Shown: piece after piece, positions 54,001 through 64,000 of the stretch
Layout: every line of letters begins with the position of its first letter
How positions within the stretch are numbered: position 1 is the stretch's first letter
Translations under genes and position numbers: made by a program
Notes under the pieces: generated by a model
What the model saw: the letters and a program-made list of their open reading frames with translations, nothing else
Told to the model about the DNA's origin: nothing
Databases searched by the model: none
Source of the DNA: Muricea muricata
Lineage: Eukaryota > Cnidaria > Anthozoa > Malacalcyonacea > Plexauridae
NCBI GenBank assembly: GCA_963855995.1
Contig: OY979718.1
Span: forward strand, 22,746,282-22,810,281
Length of the DNA stretch: 64,000 nt
Reading direction: 5' to 3'

Positions 54001-57000
54001 ATGGAGTTTTCTGTTAAAAAAGCTGCAACAAGTATCAAAGAGGTAAAAATACAGATGTAAATATTGAAACATTAAAAATCGGACGGGACAGGGTTATAAT
54101 TGTTGCGAGCATGTAGCATGTAAAGAGAGCTATTTACAGTACATAGAAGCTGGGTTAAACTGGACGAAATTTGCAATCGTGTATGCGAGAACACATTATC
54201 CATTTTGTTGTTTACACATTCCCGGACAATAATTGTGGTATTGTTCATTGTATGCGTGCGTTCATCTCACTAACGTTTCAACAGACCGTCCATTCCGTTT
54301 GATGATATAAACGCGCGGTAATCGGCATTGCAACTCTGCTATTATGTCAATAATCCCTGACAACTCTATTCGTTGCTATACTTTGCAGGTGTTTTTAACG
54401 TATTGTAGATAATTTTGCATGTGAATGTGTAATCATCATAGATATCTCATATACACTAGGGGCCAGTTGTTCAAAAGCCGGTTAGCTTAATTAAAATTAA
54501 ATTTTCCTTGAAGTTTGTTTATAAATTCGGAAATATTTCTTCAGAAGTGTTGTCTAAATCGATGGTAGTTTGGGGTCCCGAAATTTTAAAGTAAACAGAT
54601 GTTTAGAAATACAGAAACTTAAACAGAGGGTTAAATTTTAACCCAGGGTTAGTGCCAATCCCGCTTTGAGCAACTGGCCTTGGATGGTGCATCCCACACT
54701 GTGGGCAGGCGAAAATTGAAGCCGAATCGCAGGCGCTGGTCGTTCCCACAGAGTTGACACGAAGCATGATAATTTGTGTTTTTTGTATTGCGGAAATGGA
54801 CAAAGTTGAGAACAAATCCTGTTTTATGCAGCTAAAAAGTATTTAATACACAAATGCAGAAAAGTATAGCGTTTTCTTTGGCATTTTTTTGATGAGTGGG
54901 AACGACCAATATGGCCGCCACCTATTGTTATGAGAGGATACCGCTGAGCTTTTGTTTTACAATTTGTCATTATAATTTGCCATCAGAAATATATACTGCT
55001 GTGAACGTAAAGCGAGGAAGCACTTCTTGCGGGCAGACCTTCAGAGAATGGATGTAAATGTTTTCGTGGTGCATGCGCGGGTCTTTTCTCTGCGATTTAA
55101 TTTATTTCATCAGCGTTCTTTTCTGAAGCTAGAGTAGGGACATTTTATTTTACATTGTGAAACGTTATTGGCTGGGTTCAAAACTTGGGCAGCGCAAAAA
55201 GTACTTTATTTTCAGTGATTTCCAGTGGCTTTTTAAAACGTTCTGCGCATTGACATCACTGTTTAAGAAGATTCTCCGCTACTGTTTTGGATATTTCAAA
55301 AGTAGAAAATCGCACCCAAACTCGCAGCAAATGTCACCCGTTTATGTGAAGTGGGCATTGCTATTGGTTTTGTAATCATATTTCAACAAAGTTTAAAATT
55401 CTTTTCGCAAAGCTGCTGTATACTTTATTTTACTTTTTAACAATATTCAACATCCGATGCATGCTTGGTGCGAATTGAAAATCTATCGATTCTTAGTACG
55501 TTGTCTGCAGCTAATTCAAAAAAGTTGTCCGTAAAAAAATCTCAAATCTAAATTAAAAAGCCCAAAATATGTGACACAACATATGTTCTATAATAATAGC
55601 ACGGGTTTAATGACAAAGACAGTGCTAATGCTGTCACGACGTTAGGATCATTTCATTTGTAAGTAATGGTTTTATAGCATTTTGATTGGTTGCCTGACCA
55701 GTCAATGTGAAGTATTATTTACTAGTTGGCATTTTTTTTCAAAATGGCCGCCAATGAAAGTCGTTTTGATTTTTTATACTTTCGCCAAAATTAACAAATG
55801 GAGAAAAATTGCATTAATACAAATTCAAAGAATATAAACTAACTTTAATGTATACATGATTTATACCTGTTTTACTAGAGGAATTATACTAAAACATTTA
55901 TTCCCCTCAGGCTCAGTGATTATGGTGAATATTCACCAATAATCACTTCCCCTTGAATATTATTCATAATATAAGTTGAAATCTTTGTTTACTTGATTCT
56001 GATTGGATAAGAAGTGTACGCAAGTGTGTTAAAAATTAATCGGCTCGCAAAAAAGAGCTCACGCAACTTATGATTCCCGCAATACGTCTTGTAGTACGTG
56101 AAGTGGTTTTTTCCTGATGAAATTTGTCAGTACCATTTGAGTGTTTTTATTTGAAATATTACAAAAATCACCAGGTTTATGTGACAAAAATGAGTTTAAA
56201 ATGGACAGACAATTTTCAATGGATAAATAGACGCGTTGGATAACGTTTATTTAAAAAGAAAGGAAGTCTTACTACGAAAGTTCGCAAGACATATTTAACA
56301 ATAATATGGAACCTTTGACAGTAAAACATCTGCGAAACAGTTAAGTTAAACGTTAAAATATATAGGAAAATGATATTGATAGAAATGTACACTTCTCGAA
56401 GTATTAGTGAAAAATCACACTTGTGCAGTTTGGTGAAATATTTATAATACCGCTTGTGCTAGGCACTCGAGGCATTATAAACATTTATCCAAACACGCGT
56501 GCGATTTTTCATTAACACTTCTCGAACCGTGTAATTTCCTACTCCTCGTATAATATGGTAACTTAAAAAAAATTGCTGACATTTGCTGCATGGCATATAT
56601 TATGAACAATCTAAAGGAAAGAACACAAATCATATGAATCGATAACAAGTGCTTGAATGGAAACGCACTTAAATCGAGGCGACCTTTAAAATCCTGTATG
56701 TTCCCATATATGTAGATCTTGGAAGAAACACAGGAGAAAGCAAAGACTGAACATGGCATTGCAGATGCGTCTAATTTGTGGATAGGTGGGTGGATGTTAA
56801 TTTAAGTGCAAAAATACATTTACAGCAAGTTTGTAATCGCCTTGGGATTGATTGCTGTTGCAACTTCTGTTTGTTGCAATCGTGTTGCAATCGTGTTGCA
56901 ACCAAATTATTCCAAATTACACAAATCATTGTGGCGTATTCATTTTTGAGTCCGCTGCATCTATAGATGATATACACTAAATATAATTAAAGGGAAAACT

Positions 57001-57594
57001 ATTAGATTTTATATTTGACAACTTTAACCAATCATAATGTTAGTAAATCATAAAAAAGCACAGACTCGGATTTGAGTATTTATGTGCACAGTAAGTGTAC
57101 GATAATATACGGTACAATAATGTACGGTACAATAATGTAAGGATAAATTGCTATTTCAGTGTTCAGTATTCATTAATTACCTGTAATATTTAACAGATAA
57201 TTTATTTGCGCAACATTTGGACTGTATATCTTCATTAATATGTGATATTTCTTCTTAAAATTAATGCCCTTTTTGGACGGGATGAAATTTTAAATGAATA
57301 AAAAAATGATTGTCCTATTGTAACCTAGCTGTAGTGCAAGTTCTTCACACTAAACTGGTTGTATTCTATTTAGCGGAGTCATATGTTGGTAGAGGATTTA
57401 TCGAGAAAAAATTGATCCGACATGGACGTGGTAGATTTGGCAAGGGGTGGAAGGCATACACTCATTATTTTGTTGTTGTGAAAGAAGGGTTGCCGAAACC
57501 TAAAGACCAGAAACGAAGTCACCACGAGAAAACAGAATTTGAACGTAACCTGGAGTATCAACCAAAGATAATCGATAGCCATTCATGGTGGTGA
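51022..57594 (+). CDS. MRPL22: Mitochondrial large ribosomal subunit protein uL22m (MRPL22), 6 exons
   Basis: Exons: 51022-51047, 51143-51284, 52862-52927, 53965-54042, 56716-56785, 57374-57594 (TGA at 57592). Phases join; 200 residues against about 206 in human. Conserved blocks are YNCRRNIDARPRKLNLLAKQ (exon 3), a PLPHAIQQMEFSVKKAATSIKE helix region (exon 4), ASNLWIAESYVGRG across the exon 5/6 join, and IRHGRGRFGKGWKAYTHYF, the uL22 beta-hairpin signature (exon 6). uL22m lines the nascent-chain exit tunnel of the mitochondrial ribosome. The N-terminus (MMRKGLIDGAGDIFLLTR, then CIHSTSRG) is basic and hydroxylated without acids after the first ten residues, as expected for a mitochondrial presequence. 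The start is set by a 26-base first exon whose phase and gtaagt donor fit exon 2; two adjacent ATGs occur at 51022 and 51025. An alternative start in the unspliced 51099 frame would lack a presequence-like sequence. Confidence 0.93.
52628..52732. repeat. 15-bp minisatellite (CACATGTGATATTAC)
   Basis: About six units of CACATGTGATATTAC with small variants; each contains the self-complementary CACATGTG. Located 130 bases before MRPL22 exon 3. The ORF through it (Cys/Asp/Ile/Thr repeats) is an artefact of a repeat length divisible by three. Confidence 0.9.
53396..53467. repeat. (AAT)n microsatellite
   Basis: About 70 bases of AAT/ATA repeats with single interruptions (TAG, ATG) in MRPL22 intron 3. 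Confidence 0.95.
54459..54681. repeat. MITE with GGCCAGTTG ends
   Basis: Starts GGGGCCAGTTGTTCAAA and ends TTTGAGCAACTGGCCTT, with TTAAATTTTAACCC-like inner arms. A one-ended relative (AGGGCCGGTTGTATCAAAGG) is at about 28431. MRPL22 intron 4. Confidence 0.7.
56391..56553. repeat. Foldback repeat with ACTTCTCGAA ends, second copy at 5338-5470
   Basis: CACTTCTCGAAGTATTAGTG...AAAAATCACAC is mirrored by GCGATTTTTCATTAACACTT...CTCGAACCGTG. The half at 5338-5470 shares GGAAATTACACGGTTCGAGA and the same order of parts. It ends about 160 bases before MRPL22 exon 5. Confidence 0.65.
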
Positions 57595-58639
57595 GCACTC
57601 GAATAGAGAGCGTTTTCAGTTTTTTTTTGTTGCTTTATTTACAATGTTTAACGAGTATAGCACTGAAAACTCAGGATCAAACAGCCAATACTGGAGAGGC
57701 AAATCAATAGAAGTGGATGATCCTGCACCTAACATTTGTGAAATATGAATGTGAAAATGTTACATGCAAAACACTCACTGCATGAAAATAGAGTGCATCA
57801 TTGTTAAGTCGTTTGAAATTATTTCTACCATTCCCGATCGCGTGCCGCGAGTGAAAGCAAACTGCCGCCCATGGTCAGTTTCGGTCAGTTTTGCTGATAA
57901 AGTACTTCATTCCACGCGCCAAAGTGGATTCGCACCACAGGCCTTTTTGTAAGAACGAAGCAAGTATTATATTTTATATCATATTATTTTATTTTATATC
58001 AAGTATTCATATCATATTATGGGCAACACATCGTTTTGTTTAAAACAGGATTTATTGAGGATATTAGCGTTGGTTTTTATAATCACAAGGTTATTAGTTG
58101 GGAGCATGAACACCAACTCTTGATTCCCTCCCGCAATCTAACGTCTTTGCTTTTTGCGCGCTCATAAAATTTTTGTTTCAAAATGGAGGAAGAAGACAAA
58201 CAATTCTCGTTATAAATTGATGCTATAAATTCTCATATTGATCACAGAATTCTTATAATGATTTTATAAAGGTATGTAACATTCTTTTTGAAGTAGAACA
58301 CCAATCTTAGCCAGAAAGTTACGAAAGCAATGCGGCTCGACAAGTTCCTCAAGGAAATTGTGGACAGCGTTTGTATACTGGCAACGTTACTTCGAGCATA
58401 ACTGCCTGCTTTACTCTATACTATGTATTGCCTTGCAATAAGATTTTCATTCCATGTTAGACGGCACATTTCGGTTGCGTCGAATGCCGTTAATTGACTT
58501 TAAGCCGTTCGCTATTCTCTCATGGGCTATGTTACTGATAACTACAAAATATAACACCCTGAGTTAAATAGAGTTTAAATGTCACAATACATGTCAGATG
58601 TGGTATAAAGCTACAGTTACGTAAGTAGAACTATGTCAG

Positions 58640-58790
58640 CACCATCCTCAGAGATATGAAAAACTAGATTCACATTAATCTGACACAACGAAAAATTCGT
58701 TGTCTCGAGCGGGATTCGAACTCGTATCTTCGGGTTTCTGGACCGCCGCTCTACCAATTGAGCTATCGAGTCAACTGGGATTGGTAGCGA
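58640..58790 (-). repeat. tRNA-derived SINE (full head)
   Basis: Minus strand carries ATAGCTCAATTGGTAGAGC (box A) and GAGTTCGAATCCCGC (box B) about 36 bases apart, then an ACAACGAATTTTTCGTTGT hairpin and TTAATGTGAATCTAGTTTTT tail. The T-arm stem pairs poorly, so it is not a functional tRNA. The tail part matches the palindrome at 15468-15604. Confidence 0.8.
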
Positions 58791-58860
58791 GTCTTATCCA
58801 ATTTAAGTGCACGACGAACTGACAACGGAAATATGGTCTATTACGTAACTGAAACTTTAT

Positions 58861-59130
58861 TCAAGCGCTTGCCCCCTTCGCGATGGAATCTATCAAAATT
58901 TGTCGTTTTAAAACAGTTGGGGATGGAAAGGCTTGCGTTAAGACTCTTCTTGTCGCTTTTTTGCTTGTCGCTATGAGCAGCATCCCCAGGACAGCGCAGG
59001 ACGTAGTAAAGACCTTGGCTTGCGGGGTTGGTGTAGAGAAATCGGTGACCTTTTTGTGCAAACGGACGAAACAAATTTTCGGCGGAGGAACATATTTGGA
59101 TTTTTGCAATATGGCGGTGTGAGTGTTCAA
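58861..59130 (-). CDS. Hypothetical small membrane protein, 89 residues, intronless
   Basis: The minus-strand frame starts at 59130 and stops at 58861. The N-terminal 40 residues are basic and free of acidic residues up to a single Asp, like a mitochondrial presequence. One hydrophobic segment (TTSCAVLGMLLIATS) follows, then a basic tail ending AKGASA. The stop codon overlaps an AATAAA (TGAATAAAG), giving an almost absent 3' UTR if used. A plus-strand ORF covers the same DNA (58883-59122), so one of the two must be a shadow; I prefer the minus strand because of the poly(A) signal. No family recognised. Confidence 0.33.
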   Translation of the reverse strand: MNTHTAILQKSKYVPPPKICFVRLHKKVTDFSTPTPQAKVFTTSCAVLGMLLIATSKKATRRVLTQAFPSPTVLKRQILIDSIAKGASA

Positions 59131-60243
59131 GCGTAAACATCTGCGTGTTTTATCTTAAGTAGTTTGATGAGACCGCATTTGAAAAGTGCCGCATTTAAAG
59201 CAATAATGTCGGGATGTATAGGTGCATTTAGAATAAAAACGTTTTTAGAACATCGGTAGATAAATGTTGTCTTTCGCTTGCTGGTACCAGCTGTTAAATT
59301 GCCAGAAATTAACGTTTTCTTTACGTTATCTAATTTTTAACGCGCAACAAATGGCTTTGGTCAACAAATTGTTTGTAGACCCCATTTTATTGAAAATATA
59401 TATAAAATCACTCGCAATTTCGGGACCTCTTTTCAAACATTTTCTAACAAAATAGAAATTTTATAACCAGACATTTTTCAAATATTGCAATTTATAAAAA
59501 GCACTTGAAACGCATATTCAATGCATGCAATATTATGGTTCAAGAATCAAGTGGCAATATCTGTTGCAAGATCTTCAAATTTTATTTCATCTTTCTAAAG
59601 TCGGTTGTATTAAACGTTCGCTTTTTCGCCCAGCAAAATACCGACGTCCATTAATTGCATGGCCATGCTAACTGACAGCATATTATTTGCTGCAGTTTTC
59701 CCAAAGAATCAGACAACATTCAAATCCTCATGAGAATATATATACTGAGACTAAATATAGGTTAGAAAAAAATCATGCTATGCCTTGCCTTTTTTCTTAT
59801 TCTTCCATATTTTCCCTTACGCAGTGAAAAGAAAGTAATAGTAAGTAAAAAGTAGAAAGAAAGTAAAATTATATTTTTTTAGATTGCTTATGATTTCACT
59901 TGATCGCTCGTCATACGACGTGTAAACAGGGCTTAGCTAAAAATTGTTCGGTGTTTTTACCAAATAACCAGATTATTCTTTAAACGCTGGAAAGTCTTTC
60001 GACTACGACAACTATAAACTAAAACGGTATAGTTTTGGAAGTGGACATGAGGATCTCACAAGCGCCATATGAAATTGCCAATAAAACGCTTGCGTTAGAC
60101 GTTGCAAATATTCATTTATCAGTTTGCTAGCTCTCCAGCTGCACATGCAACCGCGTCTAAGCGTAATTAAGGTCATATGTTATTAATAAGCTCTCAATCA
60201 GCCGAAGCGTAGTGTACATGCATACATATGAGCACGAAGTAAA

Positions 60244-60657
60244 ATGGATGAAGCGACGAATAAATCCGTAGCATTTGAAAAGATCACGTTTGACTGCATA
60301 GCACCTCGTGAAAAAACAGTTACAGAAACCTGTGAGAATGGCAGTTTATCAACGCAGAGTAAACACGCTATGATTTCACGACATTTACAAGAGGATAGGC
60401 CGAACTTGTATACCGTTATAACACCGCTGCAGGCCAGACTTAGCGACGATGTGTCCGCAAAAGAGACTACTGACCGCTCCGAGAATCCATGCGAAATTTC
60501 TGACGAACATCTCACTTTGCTTTCTAAACAACGCCGTCATGGCGTTTTTGAGGGTGATGCTTCGTCGGATCAGAGGCAGCGGAAGAGAGGGATTGTGGAA
60601 GACAAGGAATCCGTGTCCGACAGAACATTTTTGAGAGTGCTACACAAGAAATTTTGA
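60244..60657 (+). CDS. Hypothetical intronless ORF, 137 residues
   Basis: An ATG in good context (aaaATGG) opens a 137-codon frame that is richer in G+C than the sequence around it. The product is hydrophilic, with no membrane segment: Lys/Glu/Asp/Ser-rich, with a basic stretch near residues 111-115 (QRKRG) and ending VLHKKF. I recognise no family. It may be a lineage-specific intronless gene or a first exon, though no GT donor is needed to explain the end. There is no clear AATAAA close downstream. A frame this long is unusual but not decisive in AT-rich DNA. Confidence 0.4.
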   Translation: MDEATNKSVAFEKITFDCIAPREKTVTETCENGSLSTQSKHAMISRHLQEDRPNLYTVITPLQARLSDDVSAKETTDRSENPCEISDEHLTLLSKQRRHGVFEGDASSDQRQRKRGIVEDKESVSDRTFLRVLHKKF

Positions 60658-62086
60658 GCCTTCAGGACGGAGAAACAATTATGCACAATGTATCATGATT
60701 TGAATAATCTTTTAATGAGGGTTTCGCAGCCGCACGTTCTTTAAAGTATTGACCTGTTAATTAATTCACGTCGCTCGGATCAACCGTCAACCGTTAAAAT
60801 ATTGTCCTATTTCGAAAGAACCCTATCGACTCTGCTTGTTCAGGATGTGCTGTTTAGTGTAGTGGAATATTTGGTGTGTGGAAGAAGATAAAGGAACGAG
60901 TTCTTCTTGTGTTTTTTGGGGGTTATGATGATAGTACTGTACGTATCGTCTGCTATGCATAACATATGTTTTATATAGCGTCGATGTATAAATAAGACGA
61001 CTTAAAAGTAAATCTTGCACTTGTGGCCTATGTTTACATTGTTTAATTTAAAACGTCAGTATAGATTAAGTGTGGAAACAGCACGGTGTAATGTGTACTC
61101 GTTCACATGCTTTAGCTATGTAGTTATGGTCACGGATTTACTATGTATTGCTCTATGTTACAAAATACACGAATGTGTTGATAACTGCAGATACCTGTAA
61201 ATCTTTCTGAGCTTGCTTCAATCATAGGCTGAGTAACTTCAAGAAAATTGTTGTTTAATTGCAAAAATATCACGAGTGTAATGTCCTGTGCATCCTAACT
61301 TGGTCATGTTTTTTTGAATTATTGCAATCTCAATCTTTCTCGTGCCGGCCTAACGGGTTTTTTTATGTTAAAATTTAGATGGATTTCCTTCGTTTGACTT
61401 CAAAAAATTAGTAAAAATAATAATGCTAATACTCATAAGTTTTTTGTACGCCCGCAAGAGAATTATGTTAATAGCATATAGAATTATTTAAGCTAGCATA
61501 AAGCTTATTAGCTATTTTAAGCTACAATCCTGGCCAAAACATTGACGACACTTCTGATCATCTGATCATTTTTTAACTTATTGTAACTATATTGAGCAAA
61601 CCTCCCGTACCCTCACCGATCAATGTTGTCTGTGTGACCCAACCACTTGCCATACATTCAACATTGTATTGGGGGGGGGGGGGGATAGAATGCAGTCAAG
61701 TTAGCATATAGCTTACCTTATTTCGTGCCAGGGTTGCCAGATTGCATGCATAAATTAGCCAAACTTTTAACAATGCTCTTTGTTTTTCATTGTATTTGCC
61801 TTTTGTTTTCTTTGTTTTTGTGACAGCACTAATGATGGTTTGGCTTAATTATTCAAGAAATCTGGCAACCCTGTTTCGTGCACCAAATCACTTATCTCAA
61901 CAGTAAAAAGAAACAATAATTATTATTCATGCAGACCGCAATAGACAATTGTTTACTAACCAAATGCAAAATTTCTTACATTCAAAAGAACTAGATATAC
62001 GTGTTATCTCGACCGGTAAAAAATATGAAATTACCAGATTCCAGTGATTTATACTGAAAATGTCGTATTAATTAATTGGTCTTCTA

Positions 62087-62439
62087 CAGGGTGTTCCAAA
62101 AAAACCAAAAACTATTGAAATCACCTATTGTTAACATTTGAATGCCCTAGCACTTGTTAAAAAATTAAAATATCTTTGTGAAGTAGGTTTGTTTTGCTCA
62201 TGGGAAAATTGATAAAAACCAAATTGAATAGGCTAAAATAATTTGATTGCATTTTTAATATGCACTCGTAGGTTTTAGTTTTTTTGTCTGGCATAACAAT
62301 GATTAACACTGAGTTATACTATCAATTATGACGGTTATGTCAATAGTTTATCCACTCGTGGGTTCAATTTAGTGCTAGACATTGAAATTCTAACAATAGA
62401 TCATTTTCAATAGTTTTTGGGGGTTTTTGGGACACCCTG
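62087..62439. mobile_element. 353-base MITE with CAGGGTG ends and TA duplication
   Basis: Left end CAGGGTGTTCCAAAAAAACC and right end inverse, about 35 bases of terminal inverted repeat, with TA on both sides (62085-62086, 62440-62441). It shares the first seven bases and the target preference with the element at 600-2277. No coding capacity; mobilised in trans by a Tc1/mariner-type transposase, if at all. Confidence 0.85.
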
Positions 62440-63779
62440 TATAGGTAGCTAGTTTTCGTACAGGCGGATTAATTTGAAGCAAGGGTAACTTAACTAGATT
62501 GTAAAAACTGATGTAAATCAAAGTCTTCAACATCTGTTAAAGTTTGTACGACATGAAATTTTAACCAAATATTGCTTGCATTAAATATACAACTATATTC
62601 CTTATGCAAATTTCACTACTTATCATATGAACTTATGACATCACTGTACGTAATCATATCTATGAGATTGCTGCTATTTATGAGTGGCACTGTGGTACAC
62701 ACCAATAAGAAAAACTAAACCTGCGCTGGGAGCAAATTGTCTCTGCAAATTATCTTTGTGTAGTGTATATTGATTACGATGCAAATTTATAAAGATTTTT
62801 GAAAACTTATTGTTCATTGTGATGTCCTAAGTTATGTAAATTGCATACCCAATTACAAAGTTGCATGAATATCTCGAGGAAGAGACATAGACAAATATAT
62901 TAAAAAAGTTGCTGTCACGTTCAGCGATCTTTGTTAGGCAATCAAAATACGTTTAAGTAACCTAAGGTCCTGTTTTCACTTAGCCAGACTTGTCTGTGTC
63001 CGACCAGAGCCGAAACTAGGGCGTTATTTCTTTTGAGATCAACCCTGATAACAACTGATTTTGAAAAAACTTCATCGGGTATTAATATTCACCAGACCCC
63101 CAATTAACGCTCTAGTTCATCCCTGTGCCCGACATCAAAAGTGTTAAAAATTATCAGATAATATTGTTCCGGAGGAAGCTTCGCAATTTCGCCCATGAAG
63201 ATTATTATCAGATTATTATCAATAAATTATTGGAATTAACATTGTGCCTGGCTCATATGAATGCAAATACAGTTTAACAGTCCTGGGCCCTAGCTACTGT
63301 TTAGCAACCGTATAAAATTCGATTTTAGACATTGCCATTTCATAGATGATGTTTAGACCTCTCAGGTTTTGAGGTTCGATTTTAAGTGAAACCTTACCGA
63401 GCTGACTTAAACTCAGTCCTTCTATGAATGTTTACAGTATAAACGACATTACTGAGTACTGCAGGTTGCATCAGATAATGCATGTCAGCGGTACAGCTTA
63501 ATTTATTTTTAGTTTTTTTCTACAAATTCGCTACGTACTCGAAGCAAGAGTAAACAACTAAACATAAAAATGTTGAATTTATTCTGCCAATTAAATCTGT
63601 TCTACGACCAAAAACGTAAGCAGTTGTCTAGTTACTGCAGTAAGTCACTATTTTGTACTAAAAACTGGATACCTTTCTGTAATGTGTCGAGTAAAGTGCT
63701 TTCAATAATCAGTTTCTGTCAACAAGAAAATGTTCTCTATTCTCTCTGAACGGTGTTTCTTTTGAAAAAAACCAAATTT

Positions 63780-63861
63780 GTCTTAATTTAGCGTGCGCCA
63801 TCCAGTATAAGTACACACCAATGGTGCCCGCGCATGTCGCTTTGCGTATCTCGGCCGCCAT
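63780..63861 (-). other. Possible first coding exon of a minus-strand gene
   Basis: On the minus strand, AAGATGGCGGCCGAG at 63861 combines a strong Kozak context with a YY1-like ATGGCGGCC, a pairing typical of animal gene starts. The frame reads MAAEIRKATCAGTI before a GTGTGT possible donor near 63818, and stays open to 63709. The gene, if real, would lie to the left in a region where I found no further minus-strand exon, so this remains weak. Confidence 0.2.
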
Positions 63862-64000
63862 CTTCCTAACATTATAGCGATAATAAAAAGAACAGTAAAA
63901 AAAAACTACGTACATCTTTCAAATACGCTAGTAAACGTTTAACCTTTCGCAAGTTTGGAAAAAATACACGTATGTTCTATAAAGTACAGTTATTTTTCTT

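Larger units (their letters stand above)
57595..64000. other. Right-hand spacer
   Basis: After the MRPL22 stop there is no confidently recognised gene to the window end. Contents I can support: SINE (58640-58790), two candidate ORFs (58861-59130 minus, 60244-60657 plus), a G tract at about 61671-61684, the MITE at 62087-62439 and a possible minus-strand gene start at 63861. Confidence 0.6.

Noticed and set aside
58720..58790. Functional tRNA gene on the minus strand
   Set aside because: T-arm stem has mismatches and the sequence continues into a SINE body shared with 15468-15604.

Overview
The window is eukaryotic nuclear DNA. It is AT-rich, with spliced genes, GT-AG introns from about 80 bases to 6.6 kb, and many short terminal-inverted-repeat elements in introns and spacers. 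The gene set (a motile-cilium axoneme protein, an SMP-domain lipid-transfer protein, an ERK-type MAP kinase and a mitochondrial ribosomal protein) points to a metazoan, probably a marine invertebrate such as a sponge or cnidarian. That placement is inference. All confident genes are on the + strand.

Layout. (1) <138-17676: CFAP91 (MAATS1/FAP91), 18 exons; the first exon(s) lie left of the window. All reading phases join, giving 713 residues and a stop. Its introns hold a 1.68 kb CAGGGTG-ended element, a 1.2 kb triplet-rich tract and several foldback elements. (2) 17677-20420: spacer with an 8-bp minisatellite. (3) 20421-46633: an 18-exon gene for a 767-residue membrane-anchored protein with the order TM, SMP, C2, disordered linker, C1. 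It resembles C2CD2/TMEM24 in the SMP-C2 part and PDZD8 in ending with a C1 domain. (4) 37087-38166, inside the 6.6 kb intron of (3), same strand: an intact single-exon ERK1/2-like kinase of 359 residues, evidently a retrogene, with changed active-site and activation-loop motifs. (5) 46634-51021: spacer. (6) 51022-57594: MRPL22 (uL22m), six exons, 200 residues, including a very short first coding exon. (7) 57595-64000: mostly spacer, with a tRNA-derived SINE, two unproven intronless ORFs (58861-59130 minus, 60244-60657 plus), a TA-flanked MITE at 62087-62439 and a possible minus-strand gene start near 63861.

The neighbouring genes have no shared pathway, as is usual for animal genomes. The most interesting items are the ERK retrogene (HRD changed to HFD, TEY to THY, first glycine of the P-loop to Asn, yet the frame is open over its full length) and the SMP-C2-C1 architecture, which would place lipid transfer and possible diacylglycerol sensing in one polypeptide. 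Family assignments come from reading the translations and from knowledge of the families; no search was run.
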